A stretch of DNA of 11,890 nucleotides from Geodermatophilaceae bacterium (lineage in GTDB: Bacteria; Actinomycetota; Actinomycetes; Mycobacteriales; Geodermatophilaceae), in assembly GCA_013696785.1 (NCBI GenBank), contig JACCXW010000453.1, positions 1-11,890 on the forward strand, read 5' to 3'. This document shows, one piece after another, positions 1 through 7,022 of the stretch (its first letter is position 1; each line of letters begins with the position of its first letter). The notes under the pieces are model-generated. The model was given only the letters and a program-made list of their open reading frames with translations, ran no database searches and was not told the DNA's origin. The translations under genes and the position numbers were made by a program.

Positions 1-114
1 CGGCTTGGACACGCCTCCATCAGCATCACCTTGGACACGTACTCGCACGTCTCCCCGGCGCTCCACGGCGAGGCAGCGGAGACCGTCGCAGCGCTCGTGT
101 TCGGCGCTCGTTAG
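1..114 (+). CDS. Tyrosine recombinase/integrase, C-terminal end (partial)
   Basis: The frame is open from the first base and stops at TAG 112-114, giving the last 37 residues of a protein whose start lies outside the window. It opens with RLGHASISITLDTYSHV, the C-terminal signature of phage/ICE-type tyrosine recombinases: the His of LGH is a catalytic-pocket residue and the Tyr of DTYSHV would be the nucleophile that attaches covalently to DNA. The rest is a short tail ending in VFGAR. The family carries out site-specific integration and excision. The gene points at the 3' end of a tRNA-Leu 63 bp beyond its stop, the usual position of an integrase inside an element integrated at that tRNA. 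Phage, ICE and degenerate-island origins cannot be told apart from this piece. Confidence 0.88.
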   Translation, partial: RLGHASISITLDTYSHVSPALHGEAAETVAALVFGAR

Positions 115-128
115 CAATCTGTTAGCAA
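110..128. repeat. Two direct copies of GTTAGCAA at the integrase stop
   Basis: GTTAGCAA occurs at 110-117 and again at 121-128, with starts 11 bp apart (about one helical turn). The first copy overlaps the integrase stop codon. Spaced direct repeats between int and the tRNA are what arm-type integrase or excisionase binding sites look like, but that role is inferred from position only. Confidence 0.45.
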
Positions 129-177
129 ACGGTCTTAGATCGCATCCCGATCCTGCCGTCTACCTGCGCGTTTCCGG

Positions 178-229
178 TGTCCGAGGGGGGACTTGAACCC
201 CCACGCCCGTTAAAGGGCACTAGCACCTC
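178..229. other. Putative attachment site (att) in the 3' half of tRNA-Leu
   Basis: Elements with tyrosine recombinases commonly recombine within the 3' half of a tRNA and restore it with their own copy, leaving int next to the tRNA. The int end at 114 and the intact tRNA 3' end at 178 fit this. The exact core cannot be defined, because the second copy at the far end of the element is outside the window. The interval given is from the anticodon to the discriminator base. Confidence 0.45.
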
Positions 230-262
230 AAGCTAGCGCGTCTGCCATTCCGCCACCCGGAC
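178..262 (-). tRNA. tRNA-Leu (anticodon GAG)
   Basis: Read on the minus strand, the 85-nt sequence folds as a class II tRNA. The acceptor stem GTCCGGG pairs with CTCGGAC (one G-U pair), and the discriminator base is A at 178. The anticodon stem CTAGC/GCTAG encloses the loop TTGAGGT, whose central bases GAG (227-229 on the plus strand as CTC) read Leu codons CUC and CUU. A long variable arm follows (GCCC...GGGC), as expected for leucine, then the T arm GGGGG-TTCAAGT-CCCCC. The encoded 3' end continues A-CCG, so the final A of CCA is not encoded. It is convergent with the integrase, and its 3' end is probably the integration target. Its promoter should lie in 263-327, shared with the divergent peptidase gene. 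A weak TATCGT (278-283, minus) is the best -10 candidate. Confidence 0.97.
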
Positions 263-327
263 CGGTGTGCGGCGTTCACGATACCCAGGAGCCGACCCGG
301 CAGCGACCACCCTGGTAGGAAGGCACG

Positions 328-1635
328 ATGAGCAGCACAGCGCAGGACGAGGTCGTCGAACTCTGTCGCGACCTGATCAGGATCGACACGACGAACACCG
401 GGGACACCGCGACGAGCGCGGGGGAGCGGGTGGCCGCCGAGTACGTCGCGGCCAAGTTGGACGAAGTCGGGCTCTCCTCCGAGTTGATCGAGACCGAGCC
501 GACCCGGGCCAGCGTCGTGGCCCGGATCCCGGGCGCCGACCGCAGCCGCGGCGGCCTGCTCGTGCACTGCCACCTTGACGTCGTACCCGCCGAACCGGCT
601 GAGTGGAGCGTGCATCCGTTCGCCGGCGAGGTGCAGGACGACTACCTCTGGGGCCGCGGCGCCGTGGACATGAAGGACATGGACGCGATGACGCTGGCTG
701 TCGTACGCCAGTGGATGCGAGACGGTACGACGCCGCCGCGAGACATCGTGCTGGCCTTCGTCGCTGACGAGGAGGCCGGCGGCCGCAAGGGCGCGCGCTG
801 GCTGGTGGACAACCGGCCCGAACTGTTCGAGGGGTGCACCGAGGCGATCAGCGAGGTCGGCGGCTTCAGCCTGACCGTGCGCGACGACCTGCGGCTGTAC
901 CTCATCGAGACCGCGGAGAAAGGCATCGGCTGGATGAAGCTGACCGCCCGCGGCCGCCCCGGTCACGGGTCGATGGTGCACGAGGACAACGCCGTGGCCC
1001 GCTTGTGCGAGGCGGTGGCACGACTCGGCCGGCACGAGTTCCCGATCGTCATGACCAAGACGCTCCGCGCATTCCTCGAAGCCATCAGCGAGGCGTTCGA
1101 GGTCGAGTTCGACCCCAACGACATCGAGGCCACGCTGGCCAAACTGGGCAGCCTGGCCCGGATCGTCGGCGCGACGCTGCGCAACACCGCCAACCCGACG
1201 ATGCTCGACGCCGGCTACAAGGTGAACGTCATCCCGAGCTCAGCGACTGCCTTCGTCGACGGCCGGTTCCTGCCCGGGCAGGAGGAGGAGTTCGAGCGGC
1301 AGCTGGAGGAGATCCTCGGCCCCGACATCGAGCGGGAGTGGCTCATCAAGGACACGGCAATGGAGACGGCCTTCGACGGCCCGCTCGTGGAGCAGATGGC
1401 CGCCGCGCTCAAGGCCGAGGACCCCGGAGCGCACGCCATCCCGTACATGCTCTCCGGTGGCACCGACGGCAAGTCCTTCCAGCGACTCGGCATGCGCTGC
1501 TTCGGCTTCTCCCCGCTGCGGCTGCCCCCGGATCTCGACTTCGCGGCACTGTTCCACGGCATCGACGAGCGGGTACCGCTGGAGGCGCTGCGTTTCGGCG
1601 CCCGGGTACTCGACCGGTTCCTGTTGCACTCGTGA
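328..1635 (+). CDS. M20-family metallopeptidase (M20/M25/M40 dipeptidase-like amidohydrolase)
   Basis: The product has 435 residues, the usual length for M20 enzymes. These cytosolic two-metal (usually zinc) hydrolases cleave amide bonds in dipeptides or N-acyl amino acids. Visible motifs are HCHLDVVP (H82 metal ligand, D84), GAVDMKD (D114 bridging metal), ADEEAGG (E148 general base, E149 ligand), SEVGG (E176 ligand) and FHGIDERV near the C-terminus (H410 ligand). The lid/dimerisation domain lies between, marked by GRPGHGSMVHEDNAV around 209-223. All expected active-site residues are present, so the enzyme should be functional. ATG 328 follows TAGGAAGG (316-323) and is the clear start. The stop overlaps the start of the next gene (GTGA), making this the first gene of a coupled operon with an SDR and an MDR oxidoreductase. 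Motifs do not settle the substrate; dapE, argE and carboxypeptidase labels would be guesses. Confidence 0.95.
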   Translation: MSSTAQDEVVELCRDLIRIDTTNTGDTATSAGERVAAEYVAAKLDEVGLSSELIETEPTRASVVARIPGADRSRGGLLVHCHLDVVPAEPAEWSVHPFAGEVQDDYLWGRGAVDMKDMDAMTLAVVRQWMRDGTTPPRDIVLAFVADEEAGGRKGARWLVDNRPELFEGCTEAISEVGGFSLTVRDDLRLYLIETAEKGIGWMKLTARGRPGHGSMVHEDNAVARLCEAVARLGRHEFPIVMTKTLRAFLEAISEAFEVEFDPNDIEATLAKLGSLARIVGATLRNTANPTMLDAGYKVNVIPSSATAFVDGRFLPGQEEEFERQLEEILGPDIEREWLIKDTAMETAFDGPLVEQMAAALKAEDPGAHAIPYMLSGGTDGKSFQRLGMRCFGFSPLRLPPDLDFAALFHGIDERVPLEALRFGARVLDRFLLHS

Positions 1636-2435
1636 GCGAACCGCTCGCCGGCAAGGTCGCGCTGGTCACAGGCGGCGCCAGCGGGATCGGTGCGGCCGCC
1701 TGCCGGCTGCTCGCCTCGCTGGGCGCCCGGATCACTGTCGCCGACGTCGCCGAGGAGCTCGGTCGCGCAGTGGCTGACGACGTGGACGGCTACTTCCACC
1801 GGCTTGATGTGACCGACCTGGCCGCCAACCATGCGGTGGTCGCCGACGTCGAGACCCGCGAAGGCAGGCTGGACATCGCATTCCTGAATGCCGGCATCGT
1901 GTCCCCGACCCCGGACGACGAGCCGCTGGACCTGGCGGCGTACCGGCGGATTCTCGGCATCAACGTCGACGGGGTCGCGTTCGGGGTCGATGCCGTCGTA
2001 CCAGCGATGAAGCGGGCCGGCGGCGGTCAGATCGTCGCCACGGCCTCACTCGCCGGCCTGGTCCCGCTGCCCGGTGACGCGCTGTACAGCTTGACGAAGA
2101 CGGCCGTCGTCGCCTACGCACGCGCCCTTGCGCCCACGTTGGCGCCGCACGACATTCTCATCAACGCGCTCTGCCCCGGCTTCGCGGACACCCCGATGAT
2201 CACCCCGATCAAGAGCCAGTTCGACAGCATCGGGTTTCCGGTCCTCACCGCCGAACAGGTGGCCGACGCGCTCGTAGAGTGCCTGGCGGCCCGGCGTACC
2301 GGCGAGGCCTGGTTCGTCCAGCCCGGCATGCCTGCTGCGCCGTACCGCTTCCGGAACGTCCCGGCCGCCCGGCATCCGGACGGGTCGCACGCCCCAATCC
2401 CGGTAAACCTCGATCCGCACGGAGCCCGACGGTGA
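1632..2435 (+). CDS. Short-chain dehydrogenase/reductase (classical SDR, probably NAD-dependent)
   Basis: This 267-residue protein starts at GTG 1632, which overlaps the TGA of the peptidase. No Shine-Dalgarno is evident, so translation is probably coupled. Classical SDR landmarks are all present: TGGASGIG (13-20) for the dinucleotide, an acidic D38 after beta-2 (VADV) that favours NAD over NADP, D59 in LDVTD, NAG (86-88), N111, S139, and the catalytic Y152-SLT-K156. CPGFADTPM follows at about 181-189. The C-terminal 35 or so residues (from about 233) are a Pro/Arg-rich extension beyond the usual SDR end. The protein oxidises or reduces an alcohol/carbonyl pair on an unknown substrate. Its place between a peptidase and a quinone-reductase-like enzyme suggests a small catabolic or detoxification pathway, which is inference. 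Confidence 0.94.
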   Translation: MSEPLAGKVALVTGGASGIGAAACRLLASLGARITVADVAEELGRAVADDVDGYFHRLDVTDLAANHAVVADVETREGRLDIAFLNAGIVSPTPDDEPLDLAAYRRILGINVDGVAFGVDAVVPAMKRAGGGQIVATASLAGLVPLPGDALYSLTKTAVVAYARALAPTLAPHDILINALCPGFADTPMITPIKSQFDSIGFPVLTAEQVADALVECLAARRTGEAWFVQPGMPAAPYRFRNVPAARHPDGSHAPIPVNLDPHGARR

Positions 2436-3421
2436 GGGCCTGGCGGGTGCACGAACTCGGCGAGCCGGCCGACGTACTCGCGCTCGACGACGTTCCAGAT
2501 CCGGTGCCGGGGGAGGGGCAGCTGCTCGTCCGGGTACAGACCGCCGCCCTGAACTTTCCGGACATCCTGCTCTGTCAGGGCAGGTACCAGGAACGCCCGC
2601 CGCTGCCGTTCACGCCGGGCATCGAGCTGACCGGCGAGGTGGTGACCGCGCCGGACGGCTCCGGTTTCCGACCCGGCGACCGGGTCCTCGGTGGTCCGAC
2701 CCCGATGGGCGGGGCGTTCGCGGAGTACGCCGTACTCAGGGCCGCTGATGCGTTCACGGTGCCGCCGGGGATGCCGTCCGAGGAGGCCGCCGCGCTGTAC
2801 CTGACGTACCAGACGGGACATGTCGGGCTGCACCGGCGGGCGCGCCTGCAGGCCGGGGAGACGCTGCTCGTCCACGCCGGCGCCGGCGGGGTCGGCTCCG
2901 CGGCAATCCAGCTGGGCAAGGCCGCCGGCGCGACGGTCATCGCCACCGCCGGCGGGCCGGAGAAGGTCCAGGTCTGCCGCGACCTCGGCGCCGACCACGC
3001 GATCGACTACGTGAGCGAGGACTTCGTCGCCCTGGGCAAGGACATCACCGGCGGGCGGGGCGCCGACGTCATCTATGACCCGGTTGGCGGTGACGTCTTC
3101 GATTCTTCCCGCCGCTGCCTGGCCTGGGAGGGCCGGCTGATCGTCGTCGGCTTCACCAGCGGCCGCATCCCGGAGGCACCGGCCAACCACGCGCTGATCA
3201 AGAACTACAGCATTGTCGGGCTGCACTGGGGCCTGTACCGCTCGAAGGAGCCCGCGCTGATCACTTCCGTGCACGAGGACCTGACCCGGCTGTACGCCGA
3301 AGGCCGGATCCGGCCGTTCGTGTCCGAGCGGTTCGCCTTCGATGAACTCCCGGAGGCACTGACCCGGCTGGGCAGCCGGCGCACGGTCGGCAAGGTGGTC
3401 CTCGTCGTAGCGCAGGTGTAG
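2432..3421 (+). CDS. NADPH:quinone oxidoreductase-like MDR family protein (zinc-independent)
   Basis: The 329-residue product begins at GTG 2432, overlapping the SDR stop, with GGAG at 2421-2424 seven bases upstream. The N-terminal GroES-like domain has the family pattern MRAWRVHELGEP, AALNFPDILLCQGRYQ (38-53) and PGIELTGEV (62-70). The Rossmann domain carries AGAGGVGSAA (149-158), the NADPH-binding loop, followed by ATAGG and GADHAIDY. No structural-zinc cysteine cluster or catalytic zinc ligands are seen, which places it with quinone reductases and enoyl reductase-like MDRs rather than alcohol dehydrogenases. It likely transfers hydride from NADPH to a quinone or an alpha,beta-unsaturated carbonyl. 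It is the third gene of the coupled operon. Confidence 0.94.
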   Translation: MRAWRVHELGEPADVLALDDVPDPVPGEGQLLVRVQTAALNFPDILLCQGRYQERPPLPFTPGIELTGEVVTAPDGSGFRPGDRVLGGPTPMGGAFAEYAVLRAADAFTVPPGMPSEEAAALYLTYQTGHVGLHRRARLQAGETLLVHAGAGGVGSAAIQLGKAAGATVIATAGGPEKVQVCRDLGADHAIDYVSEDFVALGKDITGGRGADVIYDPVGGDVFDSSRRCLAWEGRLIVVGFTSGRIPEAPANHALIKNYSIVGLHWGLYRSKEPALITSVHEDLTRLYAEGRIRPFVSERFAFDELPEALTRLGSRRTVGKVVLVVAQV

Positions 3422-3431
3422 GAAGCACGGC

Positions 3432-3535
3432 ATGGCCGAAAACAAGACCACGCAGACCGCAAGCAGTCCACGACGCTCTCCATCGGGGACGGCTTCGACG
3501 CCTACGCCGGACTGCTGAGCCGGCTCGGCGCCTAG
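3432..3535 (+). pseudogene. Small ORF, apparently frameshifted; family not recognised
   Basis: AGGAAG (3420-3425) precedes ATG 3432. The ATG frame begins MAENKTTQT, with G/C-rich third positions, but soon turns into a Ser/Pro/Thr-rich stretch and stops at TGA 3516-3518. From about 3458 a second frame takes over: cgc-aag-cag onward reads RKQSTTLSIGDGFDAYAGLL..., with a G or C at nearly every third position, ending at TAG 3533-3535. That frame has no start codon after the preceding gene's stop. One added base or two removed near 3456-3460 would join both halves into a protein of about 34-35 residues. The TAG shares a CTAG palindrome with the stop of the convergent DUF5703 gene, as expected for two abutting real genes. 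The cause could be a genuine mutation, a sequencing error or programmed frameshifting. Function unknown. Confidence 0.5.
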
Positions 3536-3747
3536 AGCACCGGGCCGGGCAGGTTTCGATGGCGCGGCGCTCGCCGTAACCACACCCGGCGGCTGCCGTC
3601 GGGGTGTACCAGGACGCGCGCCAGCTCCCAGCCGCCGATTTCGGCCTGCATGCTCAGGAGTGTCGTCGTGAGCGATCGATTGGTGTCCCGCGGGATTCGC
3701 ACCGGTGCGTACTCCCAGTCGGAGCCCACCGGTGCCGCGAAATTCAT
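3532..3747 (-). CDS. DUF5703-family small protein
   Basis: A 71-residue protein. The core WEYAPVRIPRDTNRS (11-25) followed by GGWELARVLVHPDGSRRVW (38-56) resembles the actinobacterial DUF5703 pattern, in which an EY...V.(V/L)PR.. start leads to a GWELARV...DGSRRVWLRR ending. No enzymatic residues, signal peptide or membrane helix are visible, and the role is unknown. ATG 3747 is preceded only by a weak CAGGGCAG. The gene starts 18 bp after the lipoprotein stop on the same strand, so it is probably the last gene of the helicase-lipoprotein transcript. The basic C-terminal tail APRHRNLPGPVL is not part of the conserved core. Confidence 0.82.
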   Translation of the reverse strand: MNFAAPVGSDWEYAPVRIPRDTNRSLTTTLLSMQAEIGGWELARVLVHPDGSRRVWLRRAPRHRNLPGPVL

Positions 3748-3765
3748 GTCGCGGATTCTGCCCTG

Positions 3766-4746
3766 TTACGGCGCAATAGTCTGTAGTTCGCCGGTAGTTC
3801 GACTGGAAACCCAGACCCGTCCCGAGGCCGGGTCGACCGCCACGGTGTTCGGCTGACGCACGGTAGGGAACCGCGCCACCTCCTCGGCCGCCGCACCGGA
3901 CAGGTCGAATCCCACGAGCTCGTTGCGTCCGGTCAACGTCACCCACAGCACGTCCGCGCGCTCGTCGTAGGCCAACCCGTACGGCGTTCCGTCCACCATG
4001 AGACGGGCGGTCTGAGCCAACGGCTGGGTGTCGAAGAACAGCAGGGCATCACCGCGGGTGTCAGCCACGACGAGACCACCGCGCCGGTCGGCGACGATGT
4101 GCGTCGGCCCGGCACCGGCCGGCACCCGTTCGAGCGGTTCCTCGGCCAGTACGTCGTACGTCGTGAGGGTGAAGGCACCGACGTCGATCACTGCCGCCAG
4201 GTCGCCGAACGCGGCCACCCCACCGGGTTGGGTGACGTCGAGGAATCGATGCACGACGTCGGCACCGTCCAGCACCGACAACGTCCCGCCCCGCTCGTCG
4301 GCGACCAGGATTCGCCCGGAGTCGGTCTGCGCCGCATCATGCGGGTAGTCGCCGACGTCGGTCGCGGTCACGGCTCCGTCGGGCAGGCTGACCTGCAGGA
4401 ACGCGTCGGAGTCCTCAGCCGGCACGAGCACCGGCCCGCCCGGCCCGCCCATCTGCAGATGCCGGGCGTGACCGGGCAGCGCGACGGTGCGGAGCACCTC
4501 GCCGCTCCCGCCCTGGATCAGCAGCAGCCGGTTCGGCTCGCGCACCGCGACGGCCAGGATGTCGGTCCGCTCGTCGTAGGCCATCCCTTCCGGCTGCACG
4601 TCGAGGGTCATCACGACGCCGGCCGGGTCGACGGTCAGGGCCGGCGAGGTGCCCGGTTCCGCGGCACCCAGCGGCGCCGGACCCGGCTCGGCCGCGCACC
4701 CCGAGAGCAGCACGACGAGCGCCGCCAGGACGACCCTTCCTCTCAC
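3766..4746 (-). CDS. Beta-propeller (YncE/NHL-like) lipoprotein
   Basis: The 326-residue product starts at GTG 4746, overlapping the helicase stop (GTGA), with AGGAAG nine bases upstream. The N-terminus has R2 and R4, a hydrophobic stretch VVLAALVVLL and the lipobox LSGC (14-17), so C17 should be lipidated and the mature protein anchored outside the membrane. It is followed by an Ala/Pro/Gly-rich linker (18-45). The rest is made of propeller blades of the form P-x-x-(M/L)-A-Y-D...(I/V)-x-V: PEGMAYDERTDILAV (52-66), PHDAAQTDSGRILVAD (135-150), PTHIVADRRGGLVVAD (214-229), PYGLAYDERADVLWV (255-269) and PNTVAVDPASGRVWV (299-313). Such propellers usually act in binding or scaffolding; no catalytic residues are recognisable. 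Its coupling to a DNA helicase gene is odd. Confidence 0.88.
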   Translation of the reverse strand: MRGRVVLAALVVLLSGCAAEPGPAPLGAAEPGTSPALTVDPAGVVMTLDVQPEGMAYDERTDILAVAVREPNRLLLIQGGSGEVLRTVALPGHARHLQMGGPGGPVLVPAEDSDAFLQVSLPDGAVTATDVGDYPHDAAQTDSGRILVADERGGTLSVLDGADVVHRFLDVTQPGGVAAFGDLAAVIDVGAFTLTTYDVLAEEPLERVPAGAGPTHIVADRRGGLVVADTRGDALLFFDTQPLAQTARLMVDGTPYGLAYDERADVLWVTLTGRNELVGFDLSGAAAEEVARFPTVRQPNTVAVDPASGRVWVSSRTTGELQTIAP

Positions 4747-6629
4747 GACTCGACTTCCTGCTCGAGTAGCCGGCGCAGCCGGGTCCGCCGAGGTCGGGCG
4801 CCGACGTCCCGCACGGCCCGGGCCACGACCGAGCCCGCCGCGTGCACGATCGACAAGTGCCGCTGCGCACGGGTCAGGGCGGTGTAGACCAAGGGCCGGC
4901 TGAGCATCCCGCTGGCCTCCGGCGGGAGGACGGCGACGACGCCCGGCCACTCCGAGCCTTGCGCCCGGTGCACGGTGATCGCCCAGCCGTGCTTCAGGTC
5001 GGCCAGCGCTTTGCCGCTGACCTTCACCGGGCCGGAAGCGAACTCGATGGTCACCGCGCCCTCGCCGGCGCTCGTAACCACGCCGACCTCGCCGTTGGCG
5101 AATCCCACCGGCTCCAGGTCGAGATGGTTCGCCGTCGCCACGACGCGATCTCCGGGATCGAAACCGGACACGGTGCCGTCACCCGGGTTCAGGACCGTCT
5201 TGAGCGCCCGGTTGAGCTCGATGGTGCCGGCCGGACCCCGGTGCACCGGGGTGACGACCTGTACCTCGGCGGCCGAGATGCCCAGGGCACGGGGAATCGA
5301 GTCCGTCACCAGCTGGACGGTCCGATGCGCTGCCTGCGCCGACCCGACCGCCGTGACCACGACGACTTCCCGGTCGGCGGAGTCGACCGGGGGCAGTTCG
5401 CCGCCGCGTACGGCGGTAGCCAGTCGGGCGATGGCTCCACCCTCCGCCTGCCGGTACAGCGTCGTCAGTTCGGTGATCGGGATCCGGCCCGATGCCAGCA
5501 TGTCGCTGAGCACCTGTCCGGCTCCGATCGACGGCAGCTGCGCGGGGTCGCCGACCAGCAGGACGTGTGCACCATCGGAGCACGCCTCGAGCAGCGCTGC
5601 GGCCAGCTCGGTGTCGAGCATCGACACCTCGTCGACGACGATGACGTCCTCGTCCAGTGGCCAGCCCTCGCCGCGCGCGAAGTCGCCGGTGGTGCCTTGC
5701 GCGCCGAGCATGCGGTGCACGGTCATCGCCGGGGCGTCGGTCAGCTCCTCCAGCCGCTTCGCGGCGCGGCCGGTCGGCGCGGCCAGCGTGACGCTGCGTC
5801 CGCGGGCCTCGACCAGGGACACGACCGCAGCCACCGTGCGGCTCTTTCCCGTCCCCGGCCCGCCTGTCAGGATGCACAACCCGTGCTCCAGGACGTTCTC
5901 CACCGCGGTCAGCTGCCGGGCGTCCAGACCCTTGCCCACCGCGGCTGCCGCGGCCCGGTCGGCGAGCGGTTCGGCCGTGGCGAGCAGTCGCGCGCAGGAC
6001 TCGGCAACGGAAGCCTCCGCCACCCCGTAGCGCGCCAGCGCGAGCAGGGTGGATCCCTCGTCCTGGTCGTACTCCAGGACCGCCCCGGACTCCACCGCAG
6101 CCGCCGTCGCCACCACCGGATCGGGAACGTGTTCGGCGAGCAGCGCCGCGTGCACCAGGTCGACGGGCATCACCGTGTGGCCGTCGCGCGCCGACCGGGC
6201 CAGCGTGTGCGACACCAGCGCCCGGCCGCGGCGCGGATCCTCCCGCCGCACCCCAGGCAGGATGGCCAGCGCGAGCCGGTCGGCATCAGCGATGCGTACG
6301 TCTGGCAACGCGAGCAGCCGCCACGGGTCCTCGCGCAGGGTGCCTGCGGCGCCGTCGCCGTACAACTCGGTCACCCGTCCGGCCAGCCGCGGCTCGAGGT
6401 TGGCGCCGACGAGCAGGGTCACGACGTCGTACGTCGGGGCTGCCCCGATCCAGGCCGAGACCAGCCGCTCGGCCCGCTGGGTCGTGACGCGGGGAAGGTT
6501 CGCCAGAGCGGTGGCGGTGACGGCGTCCGGCCCGTCGATGCCCGCCTCGGTGAGGGCCGCGGCCAGCGTCCGGCCGAGTCCCGGCCAAAGCCCGGCGTCA
6601 CAGAACGCGCGGAACGCCGGGTCAGCCAC
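4743..6629 (-). CDS. recD2: RecD2-like ATP-dependent DNA helicase (superfamily 1B)
   Basis: With the GTG at 6629 the protein has 628 residues. The N-terminal part has helix-hairpin-helix features and the RecD2-type stretch LREDPWRLLALP (about 98-109). The helicase core shows Walker A GGPGTGKS (256-263), Walker B VVDE (331-334), motif III GDPAQLPSIGAG (360-371), the UvrD-C-like TVHRAQGSEW (552-561) and motif VI YTALTRAQRHL (582-592). RecD2 enzymes are 5'-3' helicases acting without RecBC in repair or replication stress, in the cytoplasm. The N-terminus is shorter than in Deinococcus or Bacillus RecD2. Start choice: GTG 6629 lies nine bases after TAGGG (6639-6643). GTG 6635 is too close to it. 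ATG 6665 and a GTG at 6707 are in frame, but the codons there lack G/C bias, so they are less likely. Confidence 0.92.
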   Translation of the reverse strand: MADPAFRAFCDAGLWPGLGRTLAAALTEAGIDGPDAVTATALANLPRVTTQRAERLVSAWIGAAPTYDVVTLLVGANLEPRLAGRVTELYGDGAAGTLREDPWRLLALPDVRIADADRLALAILPGVRREDPRRGRALVSHTLARSARDGHTVMPVDLVHAALLAEHVPDPVVATAAAVESGAVLEYDQDEGSTLLALARYGVAEASVAESCARLLATAEPLADRAAAAAVGKGLDARQLTAVENVLEHGLCILTGGPGTGKSRTVAAVVSLVEARGRSVTLAAPTGRAAKRLEELTDAPAMTVHRMLGAQGTTGDFARGEGWPLDEDVIVVDEVSMLDTELAAALLEACSDGAHVLLVGDPAQLPSIGAGQVLSDMLASGRIPITELTTLYRQAEGGAIARLATAVRGGELPPVDSADREVVVVTAVGSAQAAHRTVQLVTDSIPRALGISAAEVQVVTPVHRGPAGTIELNRALKTVLNPGDGTVSGFDPGDRVVATANHLDLEPVGFANGEVGVVTSAGEGAVTIEFASGPVKVSGKALADLKHGWAITVHRAQGSEWPGVVAVLPPEASGMLSRPLVYTALTRAQRHLSIVHAAGSVVARAVRDVGARPRRTRLRRLLEQEVES

Positions 6630-6719
6630 AGGCACCGACCCTACTGACGTGCCGGTTCGGCCCATTGCATCGTTCGATCCGGACGTATGGGCAGCCAAGT
6701 GCGACACGACGGCAGGTGG

Positions 6720-6742
6720 CCGGCCGTCGGGACGCGGGCCGG
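6720..6742 (-). terminator. Possible hairpin after the SDR remnant
   Basis: CCGGCC at 6720-6725 pairs with GGCCGG at 6737-6742 across an 11-base loop, immediately after the TAG of the SDR remnant (minus strand). There is no T-run and short GC palindromes are common in such DNA, so this is only a weak intrinsic-terminator candidate. It could equally lie in the recD2 promoter region. Confidence 0.22.
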
Positions 6743-6743
6743 A

Positions 6744-7022
6744 CTACTTGACGGTGAATCCGGCATCGACCGGGAGTGCCACCCCGGTGACGTAGCGGGC
6801 CTCGTCGGAGACCAGCCGGGCGATCGCGTTGCTCACGTCGATGGCCTCGATCAGCTCGACGTCTAGGAGGTTGCCCAGATCGGCGCTCGGCGGTGTGTCG
6901 GCGAAGAATTCCGCTACGGCGTCATTGATGACCATCGGGGTGTTCGCACCGGTGGGGTGGACCGAATTGACCCGGATGCGGTGCGGGGCAAGCCAATGCG
7001 CCCAGGCACGGGTCAGGCCACC
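6744..7022 (-). pseudogene. SDR oxidoreductase remnant (mycofactocin-coupled/carveol dehydrogenase type), 5'-truncated
   Basis: The minus strand from about 7019 reads GLTRAWAHWLAPHRIRVN, then SVHPTGANTPMVINDAVAEFF, and ends SDEARYVTGVALPVDAGFTVK before TAG 6744-6746. This is the C-terminal third of an SDR of the mycofactocin-coupled type (HPTG.NTPM and the DAGFTVK ending). About 90 of some 270 residues remain. The TGxxxGxG nucleotide motif, NAG motif and YxxxK catalytic pair are absent, so it cannot be an active dehydrogenase. ATG 6935 could in principle initiate a 63-residue peptide, but it lies inside the conserved domain. Upstream the sequence switches to an unrelated gene in a different frame, so a deletion or recombination has fused two genes. 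Confidence 0.85.

Noticed and set aside
263..327. Possible riboswitch or leader before the M20 peptidase
   Set aside because: Only 65 bp separate the tRNA from the start codon and no riboswitch-like conserved element is visible; it most likely holds just the divergent promoters.
834..1631. Extension of the SDR gene upstream to an ATG at 834
   Set aside because: It would overlap most of the M20 peptidase in another frame and the translation there is Arg-rich nonsense; the SDR domain starts right after GTG 1632.
3604..3856. Short plus-strand ORFs opposite DUF5703 and the lipoprotein end
   Set aside because: They are antisense to a recognised family and lack convincing codon bias or ribosome-binding sites.
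2114..3946. 610-codon minus-strand open frame across the SDR and MDR genes
   Set aside because: It overlaps several clear genes and reads through both the DUF5703 and lipoprotein ends out of frame; the product has no family features.
4842..6647. Long plus-strand open frame (601 codons) opposite the RecD2-like helicase
   Set aside because: It is the antisense shadow of a gene with all helicase motifs and has no recognisable domain of its own.
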